Shown one piece after another: positions 51,887-60,350 of a stretch of DNA of 64,000 nt. The stretch's first letter is position 1, and each line of letters begins with the position of its first letter. The translations under genes and the position numbers were made by a program. Source of the stretch: an uncultured Acidobacteriaceae bacterium (GTDB taxonomy: Bacteria; Acidobacteriota; Terriglobia; Terriglobales; Acidobacteriaceae); NCBI GenBank assembly GCA_937879855.1, contig CALFMO010000058.1, forward strand, positions 1 through 64,000, written 5' to 3'. The notes under the pieces were generated by a model. It did not search any database, was not told where the DNA came from, and saw only the letters and a list, made by a program, of their open reading frames with translations.

Positions 51887-54800
51887 GTGAGGAAATCGGA
51901 TGATAAGAACGTAAGAGCTTGGGAAGAGGGAATAACTATCCCCACCTATCCCGAGCAACTGCCTGATAAGAATCCGATGTTCTTTGAGAAGCGGGTTTAC
52001 CAAGGCAGCAGCGGCAAGGTTTATCCGAATCCGATCACCGACCGCGTCTCCAACGAAAAGTCAGAGAAGGCTTATAAAGCGATATTCCTTGAAAACGAAT
52101 ACCTCTATTTGATGGTTCTTCCCGAAATCGGGGGCCGAATCCATATCGGCCAAGATAAGACGAATGGCTACGATTTCTTTTACCGGCAAAACGTAATCAA
52201 GCCTGCACTTGTCGGGCTTCTCGGGCCTTGGATTTCAGGGGGCGTCGAATTCAATTGGCCTCAACACCACCGCCCATCCACGTACATGCCCGTGCAACAC
52301 GCAATTGAGCGCAGCGATGATGGGAGCATCACCATCTGGCTGAGCGAGCACGAACCCATGCAGCGCATGAAAGGCATGGTGGGTATCTGCCTGCACCCGG
52401 GCAAGTCCTATGTCGAAGCTAAGGTCAGGCTGTACAACCGAACTCCTTTTGCTCAGACATTTCTATGGTGGGCTAACGTCGGTATTCGGGTACACGAACA
52501 CTATCAGGCATTCTTCCCTCCAGACGTGACATATGTTGCTGACCACGCTAAACGAGCTATTTCATCTTTTCCGATCGCTCGCAGTTTTTATTACGGTGTC
52601 GATTACAGAAAGGGGGTCGACATCTCCTGGTACAAGAACATTCCCGTACCCACCTCCTATATGGTCACGGAATCGGAATACGATTTTTTTGGCGGGTACG
52701 ATTACCAGAAGAATGCCGGGGTAGTCCACTTCGCGAACCATCATATTGCTCCGGGAAAAAAGCTCTGGACATGGGGCAATGCCGAATTCGGATACGCCTG
52801 GGACCGAAATCTCACTGATGCTGACGGGCCTTACATCGAATTGATGGCAGGCGTTTTTACGGATAATCAGCCCGACTTCTCCTGGCTTTGTCCCTACGAA
52901 ACCCGTACCTGGAGTCAATTCTGGTATCCGATTCAACAGATCGGCCCTGCCAAGAACGCCAACCGGTTCGCCGCGATCAATGTGGAACCGATTAATGACA
53001 GGCTAAGAATAGGTGTTTGCGTCACTGAACCTTTCGAAAAAGCGAAGTTGCTCGTGACAACGGGCGGCAAGACTGTGCTCGAGTACATTTGCAACTTTGC
53101 GCCGGGCCGGCCTGACGTGCGGGAAGTCCGTGGCAGCGGCGATTCGTCAGTCCAGTTGTTGACCCGCGAAGGGCAAGAGATTATCCAGTACACGGCGCCA
53201 AGAGTACAGAACACAATAACCGCTCTTCCTGAACCAGCCACAGAGCCTCCACCGCCAAAGGATATTGCTTCCAATGATGAGCTGTATGTTACGGGTCTGC
53301 ATTTGGAGCAATACAGACACGCCACTCGATACCCGGAGCCGTACTGGGAAGAAGCTCTAGAACGTGATCCTCTGGACAGCAGATGCAATACCGCCTTGGG
53401 GCTGTTGATGTTGAAACGTGGGCAATTCTCTGAAGCTGAAACGCACTTCCGGTGTGCCATTGCACGGCTAACGACGCGAAATCCGAACCCGGGCGAGTGC
53501 GACGCATATTACTATCTCGGGCTTGCGCTGCAGTACCAGGAGCGATTGGAAGAAGCATATGCAGCGTTCTACAAGGCGACTTGGAATTATGCATGGCAGT
53601 CTGCCGCGTACTATCGATTGGCCCAAATAGATTGTCGGCACTTGCGATTCGATCGCTCCGTTCAGCATTTGAAACTCTCGCTGAGGACGAACTCCGATAA
53701 TCTGAACGCCCGCAACCTCCGCGCCACCATTCTCCGAAGGCTCGGAGCTACCGCGCAATCGGCCGCTGACGCGACAGAAACTCACGCTCTGGACCCTCTC
53801 GATGTTTGGTCCCGATATGAGCTGGAGGTTCTCTCCGGTGAACCTAGATCACGCAGCGAGGTCCCGGAATCAGATGGTGCGAAAAAAGTTCAGACGCAAC
53901 TTACACTGGACCTCGCCTTTGATTATGCGGCAGCCGGTTTCTGGGGTGAGACTAAAGATTTGCTATCAGGATACGTGAGTAAATCTGAGCAGGCGTATCC
54001 TATTGCCCTTTATTTGTTGGGTTATTGCGAGTGCAGACTGGGCAACCATCCGGAAGCCATTGCAACTTGGGACAGGGCGGCAAACGCCCTGCCGGATTAC
54101 TGCTTCCCATCCCGAGTCGAAGAGATGACCGTGCTTCAGGCTGCTTTGGCTGACAACCCATCTGACGCCCGAGCACATTGTTACCTCGGCAATCTGTTCT
54201 ATGACAAGAAGCGTTACGAAAAGGCAATCCGCGAGTGGGAATCGAGTGTTCAGATTGATTCATCTTTTGCCATTCCTTGGCGAAATCTCGGGATTGCATA
54301 CTTCAATGTTCGAAAGAATGCAGATGCGGCACTCGCCGCATATGACAGTGCGTTCAAAGCAAACCCCAGCGATGCACGGCTGTTGTATGAGGCTGATCAG
54401 CTGCGCAAGCGTACGGGAGCCTGCGCATCTCAACGTTTGGCAACGTTGGAGAATCATTCAGACCTCGTCTCGCAACGGGACGATCTGACAGTGGAGTTCA
54501 TAACTCTTCTGAACCAGACCGGCCGCGCGGAGCAAGTTTTGGAAATACTGCTGGCGCGGCGCTTCAATCCCTGGGAAGGAGGAGAGGGCTTAGTTTCGGG
54601 CCAATTTGTCTGGGCCCACATTCTGCTTGGCCGCTCGCTCTTGGAGAGTGGCCATCCGCAAGAAGCTCTAGCGCATTTTTCTGCCGCGCGAGAGTATCCG
54701 CAGAACCTCGGGGAGGGCAAGCATTTGCTGACTCGGGAAACTCACCTGGATTATTTCGCGGGATTGGCTCTCTCACAGATGGGGTGCAAGGACGAGGCCC

Positions 54801-55195
54801 GCAAGTCCTGGGCGCAAGCCGCGGCCGACGACGGCCCAATTAACTGGCTCAGCTACTATTGCGCAATGAGCCTTGATGCCCTCGAGCGCAGAGCGGAAGC
54901 AGCTAGCCTCGTGAGGCAGATGCGCGATTTTGCTCAGAAGCAGATGGAAGCGGAAGTGAAGATCGATTATTTCGCTACCTCGCTCCCGAATTTGCTCCTG
55001 TTCGAGGATGACCTCCAGAAGAGGAACCAGGTGGACTGCCTTTTCCTGCTTGCACTCAGTGAACTCGCCCTGCGAAACCACGAGCGCGCTATCGAACTGC
55101 TGCGTCAAGTGCTCTCGCTCGATTGCAACCACATTGCTGCGCAACTGGAAATTGATTCCCTCACTCGAATTCATGCCGCGGCAACACGGCAGTGA
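51887..55195 (+). CDS. DUF5107-TPR fusion protein
   Basis: A 1102-residue protein without signal peptide, starting with GTG five bases after a GGGGAG box and 21 bp after GH2. Residues about 20-420 are a DUF5107 domain (MVLPEIGGRIHIGQDKTNGY, GPWISGGVEFNWPQHHRPST, FFPPDVTYVADHAKRAISSF), a fold related to galactose mutarotase with many conserved His and aromatic residues. Residues about 460-1100 are TPR repeats (LDSRCNTALGLLMLKRGQFS, ARAHCYLGNLFYDKKRYEKA). The linkage to GH2 and the sugar porter implies a cytoplasmic role on galactosides or their control. Whether DUF5107 is an enzyme or a binder I cannot say. Confidence 0.85.
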   Translation: MRKSDDKNVRAWEEGITIPTYPEQLPDKNPMFFEKRVYQGSSGKVYPNPITDRVSNEKSEKAYKAIFLENEYLYLMVLPEIGGRIHIGQDKTNGYDFFYRQNVIKPALVGLLGPWISGGVEFNWPQHHRPSTYMPVQHAIERSDDGSITIWLSEHEPMQRMKGMVGICLHPGKSYVEAKVRLYNRTPFAQTFLWWANVGIRVHEHYQAFFPPDVTYVADHAKRAISSFPIARSFYYGVDYRKGVDISWYKNIPVPTSYMVTESEYDFFGGYDYQKNAGVVHFANHHIAPGKKLWTWGNAEFGYAWDRNLTDADGPYIELMAGVFTDNQPDFSWLCPYETRTWSQFWYPIQQIGPAKNANRFAAINVEPINDRLRIGVCVTEPFEKAKLLVTTGGKTVLEYICNFAPGRPDVREVRGSGDSSVQLLTREGQEIIQYTAPRVQNTITALPEPATEPPPPKDIASNDELYVTGLHLEQYRHATRYPEPYWEEALERDPLDSRCNTALGLLMLKRGQFSEAETHFRCAIARLTTRNPNPGECDAYYYLGLALQYQERLEEAYAAFYKATWNYAWQSAAYYRLAQIDCRHLRFDRSVQHLKLSLRTNSDNLNARNLRATILRRLGATAQSAADATETHALDPLDVWSRYELEVLSGEPRSRSEVPESDGAKKVQTQLTLDLAFDYAAAGFWGETKDLLSGYVSKSEQAYPIALYLLGYCECRLGNHPEAIATWDRAANALPDYCFPSRVEEMTVLQAALADNPSDARAHCYLGNLFYDKKRYEKAIREWESSVQIDSSFAIPWRNLGIAYFNVRKNADAALAAYDSAFKANPSDARLLYEADQLRKRTGACASQRLATLENHSDLVSQRDDLTVEFITLLNQTGRAEQVLEILLARRFNPWEGGEGLVSGQFVWAHILLGRSLLESGHPQEALAHFSAAREYPQNLGEGKHLLTRETHLDYFAGLALSQMGCKDEARKSWAQAAADDGPINWLSYYCAMSLDALERRAEAASLVRQMRDFAQKQMEAEVKIDYFATSLPNLLLFEDDLQKRNQVDCLFLLALSELALRNHERAIELLRQVLSLDCNHIAAQLEIDSLTRIHAAATRQ

Positions 55196-55225
55196 TCTGA
55201 AAGGCTTAAACGAACGGCAATTTCT

Positions 55226-56647
55226 ATGCTTGGTGCTGTGAACAAGGAGATGACGGTTACAACCCGCGCAGAGAATTTTGATATTGGGTACATTTACGCC
55301 ATTTCGGCAGTTGCTGCGCTGGGTGGCCTACTCTTCGGGTACGACTGGGTCGTGATCGGCGGCGCCAAGCCGTTTTACGAAAAATTCTTTCATTTGACTG
55401 ACCCTTCGCAGCAAGGGTGGGCAATGAGTTGCGCGCTTATTGGCTGCCTCGTTGGCGCGCTTGTCTCCGGTTGGCTGAGCGATCGGTTCGGCCGGAAGCG
55501 GTGGCTGATCGCGGCGGGGATGGTCTTTGCCGTCTCCTCGATCGGAACTGCCTTGGCGCCTTCGTTTGCAGCCTTTGTCCCCTGGCGAATCTTGGGCGGA
55601 TCTGCCATTGGAATTGCATCGAGTCTTTCTCCCATGTATATCGCCGAGGTGGCGCCTGCCCAGTACCGAGGCAAACTGGTTTCGCTCAATCAACTGACAA
55701 TCGTGATCGGCATTCTGCTGGCGCAGGTCGTCAACTGGCTGATCGCCAAACCAGTTCCTGCTAATGCCACCTCGCTCCAGATTCTTCAATCGTGGAATGG
55801 CCAAGTCGGATGGCGTTGGATGTTCGGTGTTACCGCAATTCCTTCCATGCTGTTCTTCGTTGCGATGTTTATAGTGCCTGAAAGCCCGCGATGGCTGGCA
55901 AAAAACGGTGCGTATGAACGGGCCAAACATGTGCTATCCCGGATTGGCGGAGAATCATACGGAGTGCAGGCTTTGCGCGAAATTGAAGCCACCGTCACCC
56001 AAGATACGAAACAAATGGATCTGCGGATGCTATTTGATCATCGGATGCTAAGGGTGCTGTTGCTTGGGATCGGGTTGGCGGTGCTGCAGCAGTGGTGCGG
56101 TATTAATGTAATTTTCAATTACGCAGAAGAGGTTTTCTCCGCGGCCGGCTACACCGTTTCTGACATTCTGTTCAATATTGTCGTTACCGGAGCAGTCAAC
56201 CTTCTTTTCACGTTTATTGCCATTGGATTTGTGGATCGCTACGGCCGGCGCCTTTTGATGCTCACTGGATCCGCTGGCCTGGCGATGATCTATACCTGCC
56301 TGGGTGCTTTGTATTACGTCCACAGCCACGGCGTCCACATGCTGGTGCTCGTGGTCGCGGCAATCGGATGCTATGCCATGTCTCTTGCTCCCGTGACCTG
56401 GGTCGTCATTTCAGAGATTTTCCCGAATCGTATTCGCGGCACGGCAATATCGGTTGCAGTCACAAGCCTTTGGATCGCAAGCTTCATCCTTACTTATACT
56501 TTCCCCCTCTTTAACCATGCCTTGGGCGCTGCCAAAACGTTCTGGATCTACGCCGCAATTTGTGTGGCGGGCTTCTTCTTTATCAAGGCCCGCTTACCCG
56601 AAACCAAAGGCAAAACCCTCGAACAAATCGAAGGTCTCTGGAAGTAA
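55226..56647 (+). CDS. MFS sugar:proton symporter (galactose/xylose type)
   Basis: A 473-residue inner-membrane transporter of the sugar-porter family with twelve helices. Signature motifs: GGLLFGYDWVVIGGAKPF in helix 1, DRFGRKRWLI after helix 2, PESPRWLAKNGAYERAKHVL, QQWCGINVIFNYAEEVF in helix 7, VDRYGRRLLM, VTWVVISEIFPNRIRGTAIS and PETKGKTLEQIE at the C-terminus. Lying between GH2/DUF5107-TPR and galK, it most likely imports galactose. The start is uncertain: ATG at 55226 has no clear ribosome-binding site, and the ATG at 55250 lies directly against AAGGAG. Confidence 0.92.
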   Translation: MLGAVNKEMTVTTRAENFDIGYIYAISAVAALGGLLFGYDWVVIGGAKPFYEKFFHLTDPSQQGWAMSCALIGCLVGALVSGWLSDRFGRKRWLIAAGMVFAVSSIGTALAPSFAAFVPWRILGGSAIGIASSLSPMYIAEVAPAQYRGKLVSLNQLTIVIGILLAQVVNWLIAKPVPANATSLQILQSWNGQVGWRWMFGVTAIPSMLFFVAMFIVPESPRWLAKNGAYERAKHVLSRIGGESYGVQALREIEATVTQDTKQMDLRMLFDHRMLRVLLLGIGLAVLQQWCGINVIFNYAEEVFSAAGYTVSDILFNIVVTGAVNLLFTFIAIGFVDRYGRRLLMLTGSAGLAMIYTCLGALYYVHSHGVHMLVLVVAAIGCYAMSLAPVTWVVISEIFPNRIRGTAISVAVTSLWIASFILTYTFPLFNHALGAAKTFWIYAAICVAGFFFIKARLPETKGKTLEQIEGLWK

Positions 56648-56692
56648 CACCACTCATAACGACTGTCGCGAATTAAAGAACTGGGTTGAGAT

Positions 56693-56706
56693 CGGCAACG
56701 TACACG
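56693..56706 (-). promoter_or_regulatory. LacI-type operator G (near-match)
   Basis: The minus strand reads CGTGTACGTTGCCG, with CGTGTACGT intact and eleven of fourteen matches overall. It lies 31 bp upstream of the galK start in the 90-bp gap after the MFS gene. I see no clear promoter hexamers. Confidence 0.5.
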
Positions 56707-56737
56707 ACAACTCGAAGTCAACGGGGACGCGGAGACG

Positions 56738-57931
56738 ATGACAATTTCTATGTTAGAGACGGACCCAGTATTGCCCGGGGCACATGAAATCTCAGAACGA
56801 TTTCAGTTGATTTATGGAACCAGCGCACGCGCGATATTCCGTGCTCCGGGGCGAGTGAACGTGATCGGCGAGCATACGGATTACAACGATGGCTTTGTCA
56901 TGCCTGCCGCCATTACCTTTTACGCTTATTCGGCCATAGCTGGGCGAGCCGATCGCATCTTGTCCATCCACTCCGAGCAGTTCGGAGAAACTGTCGAATT
57001 CGATCTCTCTCAAGTAGCGGTTCCACCACGGAAACACTGGAGCGATTATGTCCGTGGAGTCGCTGCAGTCCTGCAAAATCAGGGTTACCCGCTCACAGGT
57101 GCCAACCTTCTGATCGACGGACGAGTACCGATCGGTTCCGGTCTCAGTTCGTCGGCGGCGATTGAGGTTGCCACCGCGCTAGCGTTGACGGCACTGGGCG
57201 GAGTCACGATTCCTTTGCTCGAAGTAGCCAGATTGTGTCAACACGCCGAAAACGACTACACAGGCGCTCGCTGCGGCATTATGGATCAGTTTGTTTCCTG
57301 CTTTGGTAGGCAGGGCCACGCACTGATGCTGGATTGCAGATTGCTAGAGGCCACGTACCTGCAATTGCCTCCGAGTGTTCGCTTGGTGATCTGCAATACG
57401 ATGGTGAGGCACGAACTCGCCGCGGGAGAATACAACGAACGACGAGCCTCGTGCGAACGAGCCGTCAAGGCCATCCGAAAAGTTCTGCCCAATCTTCGTG
57501 CGTTGCGTGATCTCAAACTCGAGAATTTGGAACATCACCGAAACTTGCTCACCGACGTCGACTTTCGGCGCTGCCGGCACGTGATCAACGAAAACGCGCG
57601 CGTGAAAGATGCGGCAGAGGCACTGAAATGTCTGAACCTCGTACGCCTTGGAGAGTTGATGTACCGATCACACGAGAGTCTGGATCGAGATTACGAAGTG
57701 AGCTGTGAGGAACTGAACATCATGGTCGAGGTAGCGAGCAAACTGAACGGGGTGGTCGGCGCGCGGATGACGGGTGGCGGTTTCGGTGGCTGCACGGTGA
57801 ATCTCGTCCAAACAGAAGAACTCTCCGAGTTCACCGAACAGATCGTCTCTAGGTATCAAGCCAGGACGGGACTGACCCCCCTAGTCTACGTTTGCTCGGC
57901 GGCAGAAGGTGCCGGCGCCGTAATCCCATGA
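56738..57931 (+). CDS. galK: Galactokinase
   Basis: A 397-residue GHMP-family kinase that phosphorylates alpha-D-galactose to galactose-1-phosphate in the Leloir pathway. Seen: the galactokinase signature GRVNVIGEHTDYNDGFVMP (about 39-57), the ATP-binding motif PIGSGLSSSAAIEVATALAL, the active-site region YTGARCGIMDQFVSCFG with the catalytic Asp, and the C-terminal GHMP motif GARMTGGGFGGCTVNLV. GGAGACG precedes the ATG. It closes the galactoside locus; galT and galE must lie elsewhere. Confidence 0.96.
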   Translation: MTISMLETDPVLPGAHEISERFQLIYGTSARAIFRAPGRVNVIGEHTDYNDGFVMPAAITFYAYSAIAGRADRILSIHSEQFGETVEFDLSQVAVPPRKHWSDYVRGVAAVLQNQGYPLTGANLLIDGRVPIGSGLSSSAAIEVATALALTALGGVTIPLLEVARLCQHAENDYTGARCGIMDQFVSCFGRQGHALMLDCRLLEATYLQLPPSVRLVICNTMVRHELAAGEYNERRASCERAVKAIRKVLPNLRALRDLKLENLEHHRNLLTDVDFRRCRHVINENARVKDAAEALKCLNLVRLGELMYRSHESLDRDYEVSCEELNIMVEVASKLNGVVGARMTGGGFGGCTVNLVQTEELSEFTEQIVSRYQARTGLTPLVYVCSAAEGAGAVIP

Positions 57932-58839
57932 GCGTCGTGCGCCGCAATGGGGTAAAGTCGCGATACGAAGGCAGCCGCTCCCTAGCGGCAGAGCTGACCA
58001 AGGCTCATGCTGGGCTGTCGAACGTTCGGGGCTCTCCCTTACATGGAAATTGATGCTCTGTACCAGCAAGAAATCCTCTCGTGCAAAATCCGAGAAACAA
58101 GTCTTCGTCTGTCCGATTGCCTCTTCTCGACTGGCGGCGGCTGACATTACTTTGAGAAACGTCTGGAGATATTACTTCATGTTGCCGAGGAGTTATCTTT
58201 CTCCTTGGGCGCCGTGACCGCAATAAAGAGTCGCCGTGAGATCGTTTCGAGCGTCTGAATCAGAGTTCGCCAAGGGGGTGGCCTCCGACTGAAAGCGCGG
58301 GGGCGACCCGTCACCGGAACGTCGTCGCGAGTCACAGGTCCCCATTGACGCCCGCGAGCGAGGACAACTGTCGCAATAGCGCGATCGCGCTCAAAACCCA
58401 CGATGAGGGTAACGACCCCTTTGAACCGACGAGCGAGACCACTAACAACCCTTATGACCGATATCGACGGAATTCCGATGTTCGGGCGTTGCGGGTGTCA
58501 GAGATCGGCCATCTACGACGCCCGGCAAAACCGGCACGGTATTCCAGCGATGGGGCAGAGGCCGTTCAACGATGGGCAAGGGCACGCTATGCAGTACGCT
58601 TGATCATCATGTTGTAGAGCAGACCTTTGACTCGCTCTGGGTCCCGGGCTTTGCTGTTTATTCTCGTTGTAACGGAATTTGTCCTTTTCCCCACTCGCGT
58701 CTCCTGTCCTCACTGCTGGACAGAAACTAGTAAAGATGCTATTCATGAGCGAACTTCGTCCGTTCACGTCACCGAATAGGGAAGACCGGAACCTCACAGA
58801 GCGCCTATCGCGAGGCCGTCCTAAGCAGAGGAGTAATCC
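57932..58839. other. Long intergenic region, no gene recognised
   Basis: About 900 bp after galK. Several frames of 60-90 codons exist on both strands, but none shows a clear family, a good ribosome-binding site and sensible composition together. Two stretches look locally protein-like: plus strand 58145-58257 (HYFEKRLEILLHVAEELSFS) and minus strand 58177-58420 (GFERDRAIATVVLARG, LIQTLETISRRLFIAVTAP). They overlap in opposite directions and cannot both be real. Decayed genes are the likely explanation. Confidence 0.35.
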
Positions 58840-60153
58840 ATGCGACTCTTGATCCCTTCGGCTTTTCTGACTTTTATCCTCAGTTTTTTTCTGGGCTTTT
58901 CCGTTGGGCATTCGACGGAAGCGCCCGCCGCTTTTGACAACAAGAGCAACGGCCTGACCGATGACGCGACTCATCAAGCCGATCAAACAAAGTTCGAGGA
59001 AGTCGAGCAATTGACCGACGGTATCGGGCCGCTCTACAACGCGCAATCCTGTCGCGAATGCCATCAGAGCCCCGTTTCAGGGTCGGCCTCCCAAGTCACG
59101 GAAATACGCGTCGGCCATCAGGGGTCTGACGGGCACTTCCGCACGCCCGAGATCCCGATTGCTCACGGAACGGAAGTGATCTCAGGCCGGTCTCTGGTGA
59201 ACGACCGCGCTATTTGTCCCAACGCCACATTCCCTGACAAGGAGATTCAAGAGCGAATTCCGGAGACTGAAACCATACGAACGCTTCGCATTTCCTTGAA
59301 CCTGTTGGGAGATGGCTTCGTGGAAGCAGTTGCCGATCAAACCCTCATCGATCTCGCCGATCAACAATGCAAATCTTCGCATCGAAAGATTTGCGGTCAG
59401 GTTCTTGAGGTTCCCATCGTCGAGGCTCCGGGACAAATGAGCGTAGGCAGGTTTGGCTGGAAAGACCAGCACGCAAGCTTGTTGTCGTTTGCAGGGGATG
59501 CCTATCTCAATGAGATGGGCATCACCAACCGACTTCAACCCGATGAAGTGACCAAGCTTTGCAACACTGCATCCGAACCTAACGATGCGCCGGGACCCGA
59601 TGGCCTCTCTGACATAGATCACTTCGCGCGATTTGTTCGAGCCACGAAGGCGCCGGCACGGGATACCCCGCTCGCGAGCAGCGCGGTCGCAAAGAAGGGC
59701 CAGGCCTTGTTTGACAAGATCGGTTGTGCGACTTGCCATGTCGAAACATTGACCACAGCTCCCGCGGGAACGAAGATCAATGGAGGAACTTTTACCATTG
59801 CAGAAGCGCTCGGCTCCGTGGCTTTTCATCCCTACGGCGATTTCTTGATGCATGATGTCGGCACGGGTGACGGGATCCTGCAGGCGACGCCCGAACACTA
59901 CGGCAACAAAGTCTTTCGGACGATGTCTGGGTATCTGTCGAAACAAAATTTCGAAAGCAGCCGGAACAAAATACGCACCGCGCCTCTATGGGGAGTACGC
60001 CTGCGTCCGCGCTTGATGCATGATGGTGCATCCTTGACATTCCGCGACGCTATCCTGCGGCATCAAGGCGAAGCGAGCCATGTAAGTCAGCAATTCGAGA
60101 AACTGAAAAGGGACGACCAGGAAGCCATCATCGAATTCTTGAAGTCTCTCTAA
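58840..60153 (+). CDS. Di-haem oxidoreductase (DUF1111, cytochrome-c-like)
   Basis: A 437-residue exported protein of the di-haem oxidoreductase family, often annotated as putative thiol oxidoreductase. Signal peptide MRLLIPSAFLTFILSFFLGF with cleavage near GHS. Two haem-c motifs are present: CRECHQS (about residue 71) and CATCHVET (about residue 301). Family marks include YNAQSCRECHQSPVSG, FMHDV-like LMHDVGTGDGI and the C-terminal RTAPLWGVRLRPRLMHDGAS with FRDAILRHQGEA. It is periplasmic; the substrate is unknown. GAGGAG lies six bases before the ATG. It stands alone. Confidence 0.9.
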   Translation: MRLLIPSAFLTFILSFFLGFSVGHSTEAPAAFDNKSNGLTDDATHQADQTKFEEVEQLTDGIGPLYNAQSCRECHQSPVSGSASQVTEIRVGHQGSDGHFRTPEIPIAHGTEVISGRSLVNDRAICPNATFPDKEIQERIPETETIRTLRISLNLLGDGFVEAVADQTLIDLADQQCKSSHRKICGQVLEVPIVEAPGQMSVGRFGWKDQHASLLSFAGDAYLNEMGITNRLQPDEVTKLCNTASEPNDAPGPDGLSDIDHFARFVRATKAPARDTPLASSAVAKKGQALFDKIGCATCHVETLTTAPAGTKINGGTFTIAEALGSVAFHPYGDFLMHDVGTGDGILQATPEHYGNKVFRTMSGYLSKQNFESSRNKIRTAPLWGVRLRPRLMHDGASLTFRDAILRHQGEASHVSQQFEKLKRDDQEAIIEFLKSL

Positions 60154-60350
60154 ACCTACATCGGACTCGGGTCTCTCCACAGTTTTCGTCGACCCGCCGG
60201 GAGAACCGACTTGTGCACGGTTACCAAAGACAGCCTGCCAATGACACCTCTGATTGGAGCGCGATTGACAGATTAGGGGTAACGTAGTGCGCAAAGGCGC
60301 TTCGCAAAATGAGCTCAGCGCCGCAAAATTCCTCCGAAAAAGGCGCAACT

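Noticed and set aside
58044..58160. Possible NifU-like start (LYQQEIL, and NPRN in another frame)
   Set aside because: Only about 15 residues resemble NifU, the frame breaks at once, and no cysteine ligand region follows. Too short to call.
58177..58420. Minus-strand frame with protein-like composition in the gap after galK
   Set aside because: I considered a TreY-type C-terminus, but the characteristic motifs are absent and another protein-like stretch runs on the opposite strand across the same bases.
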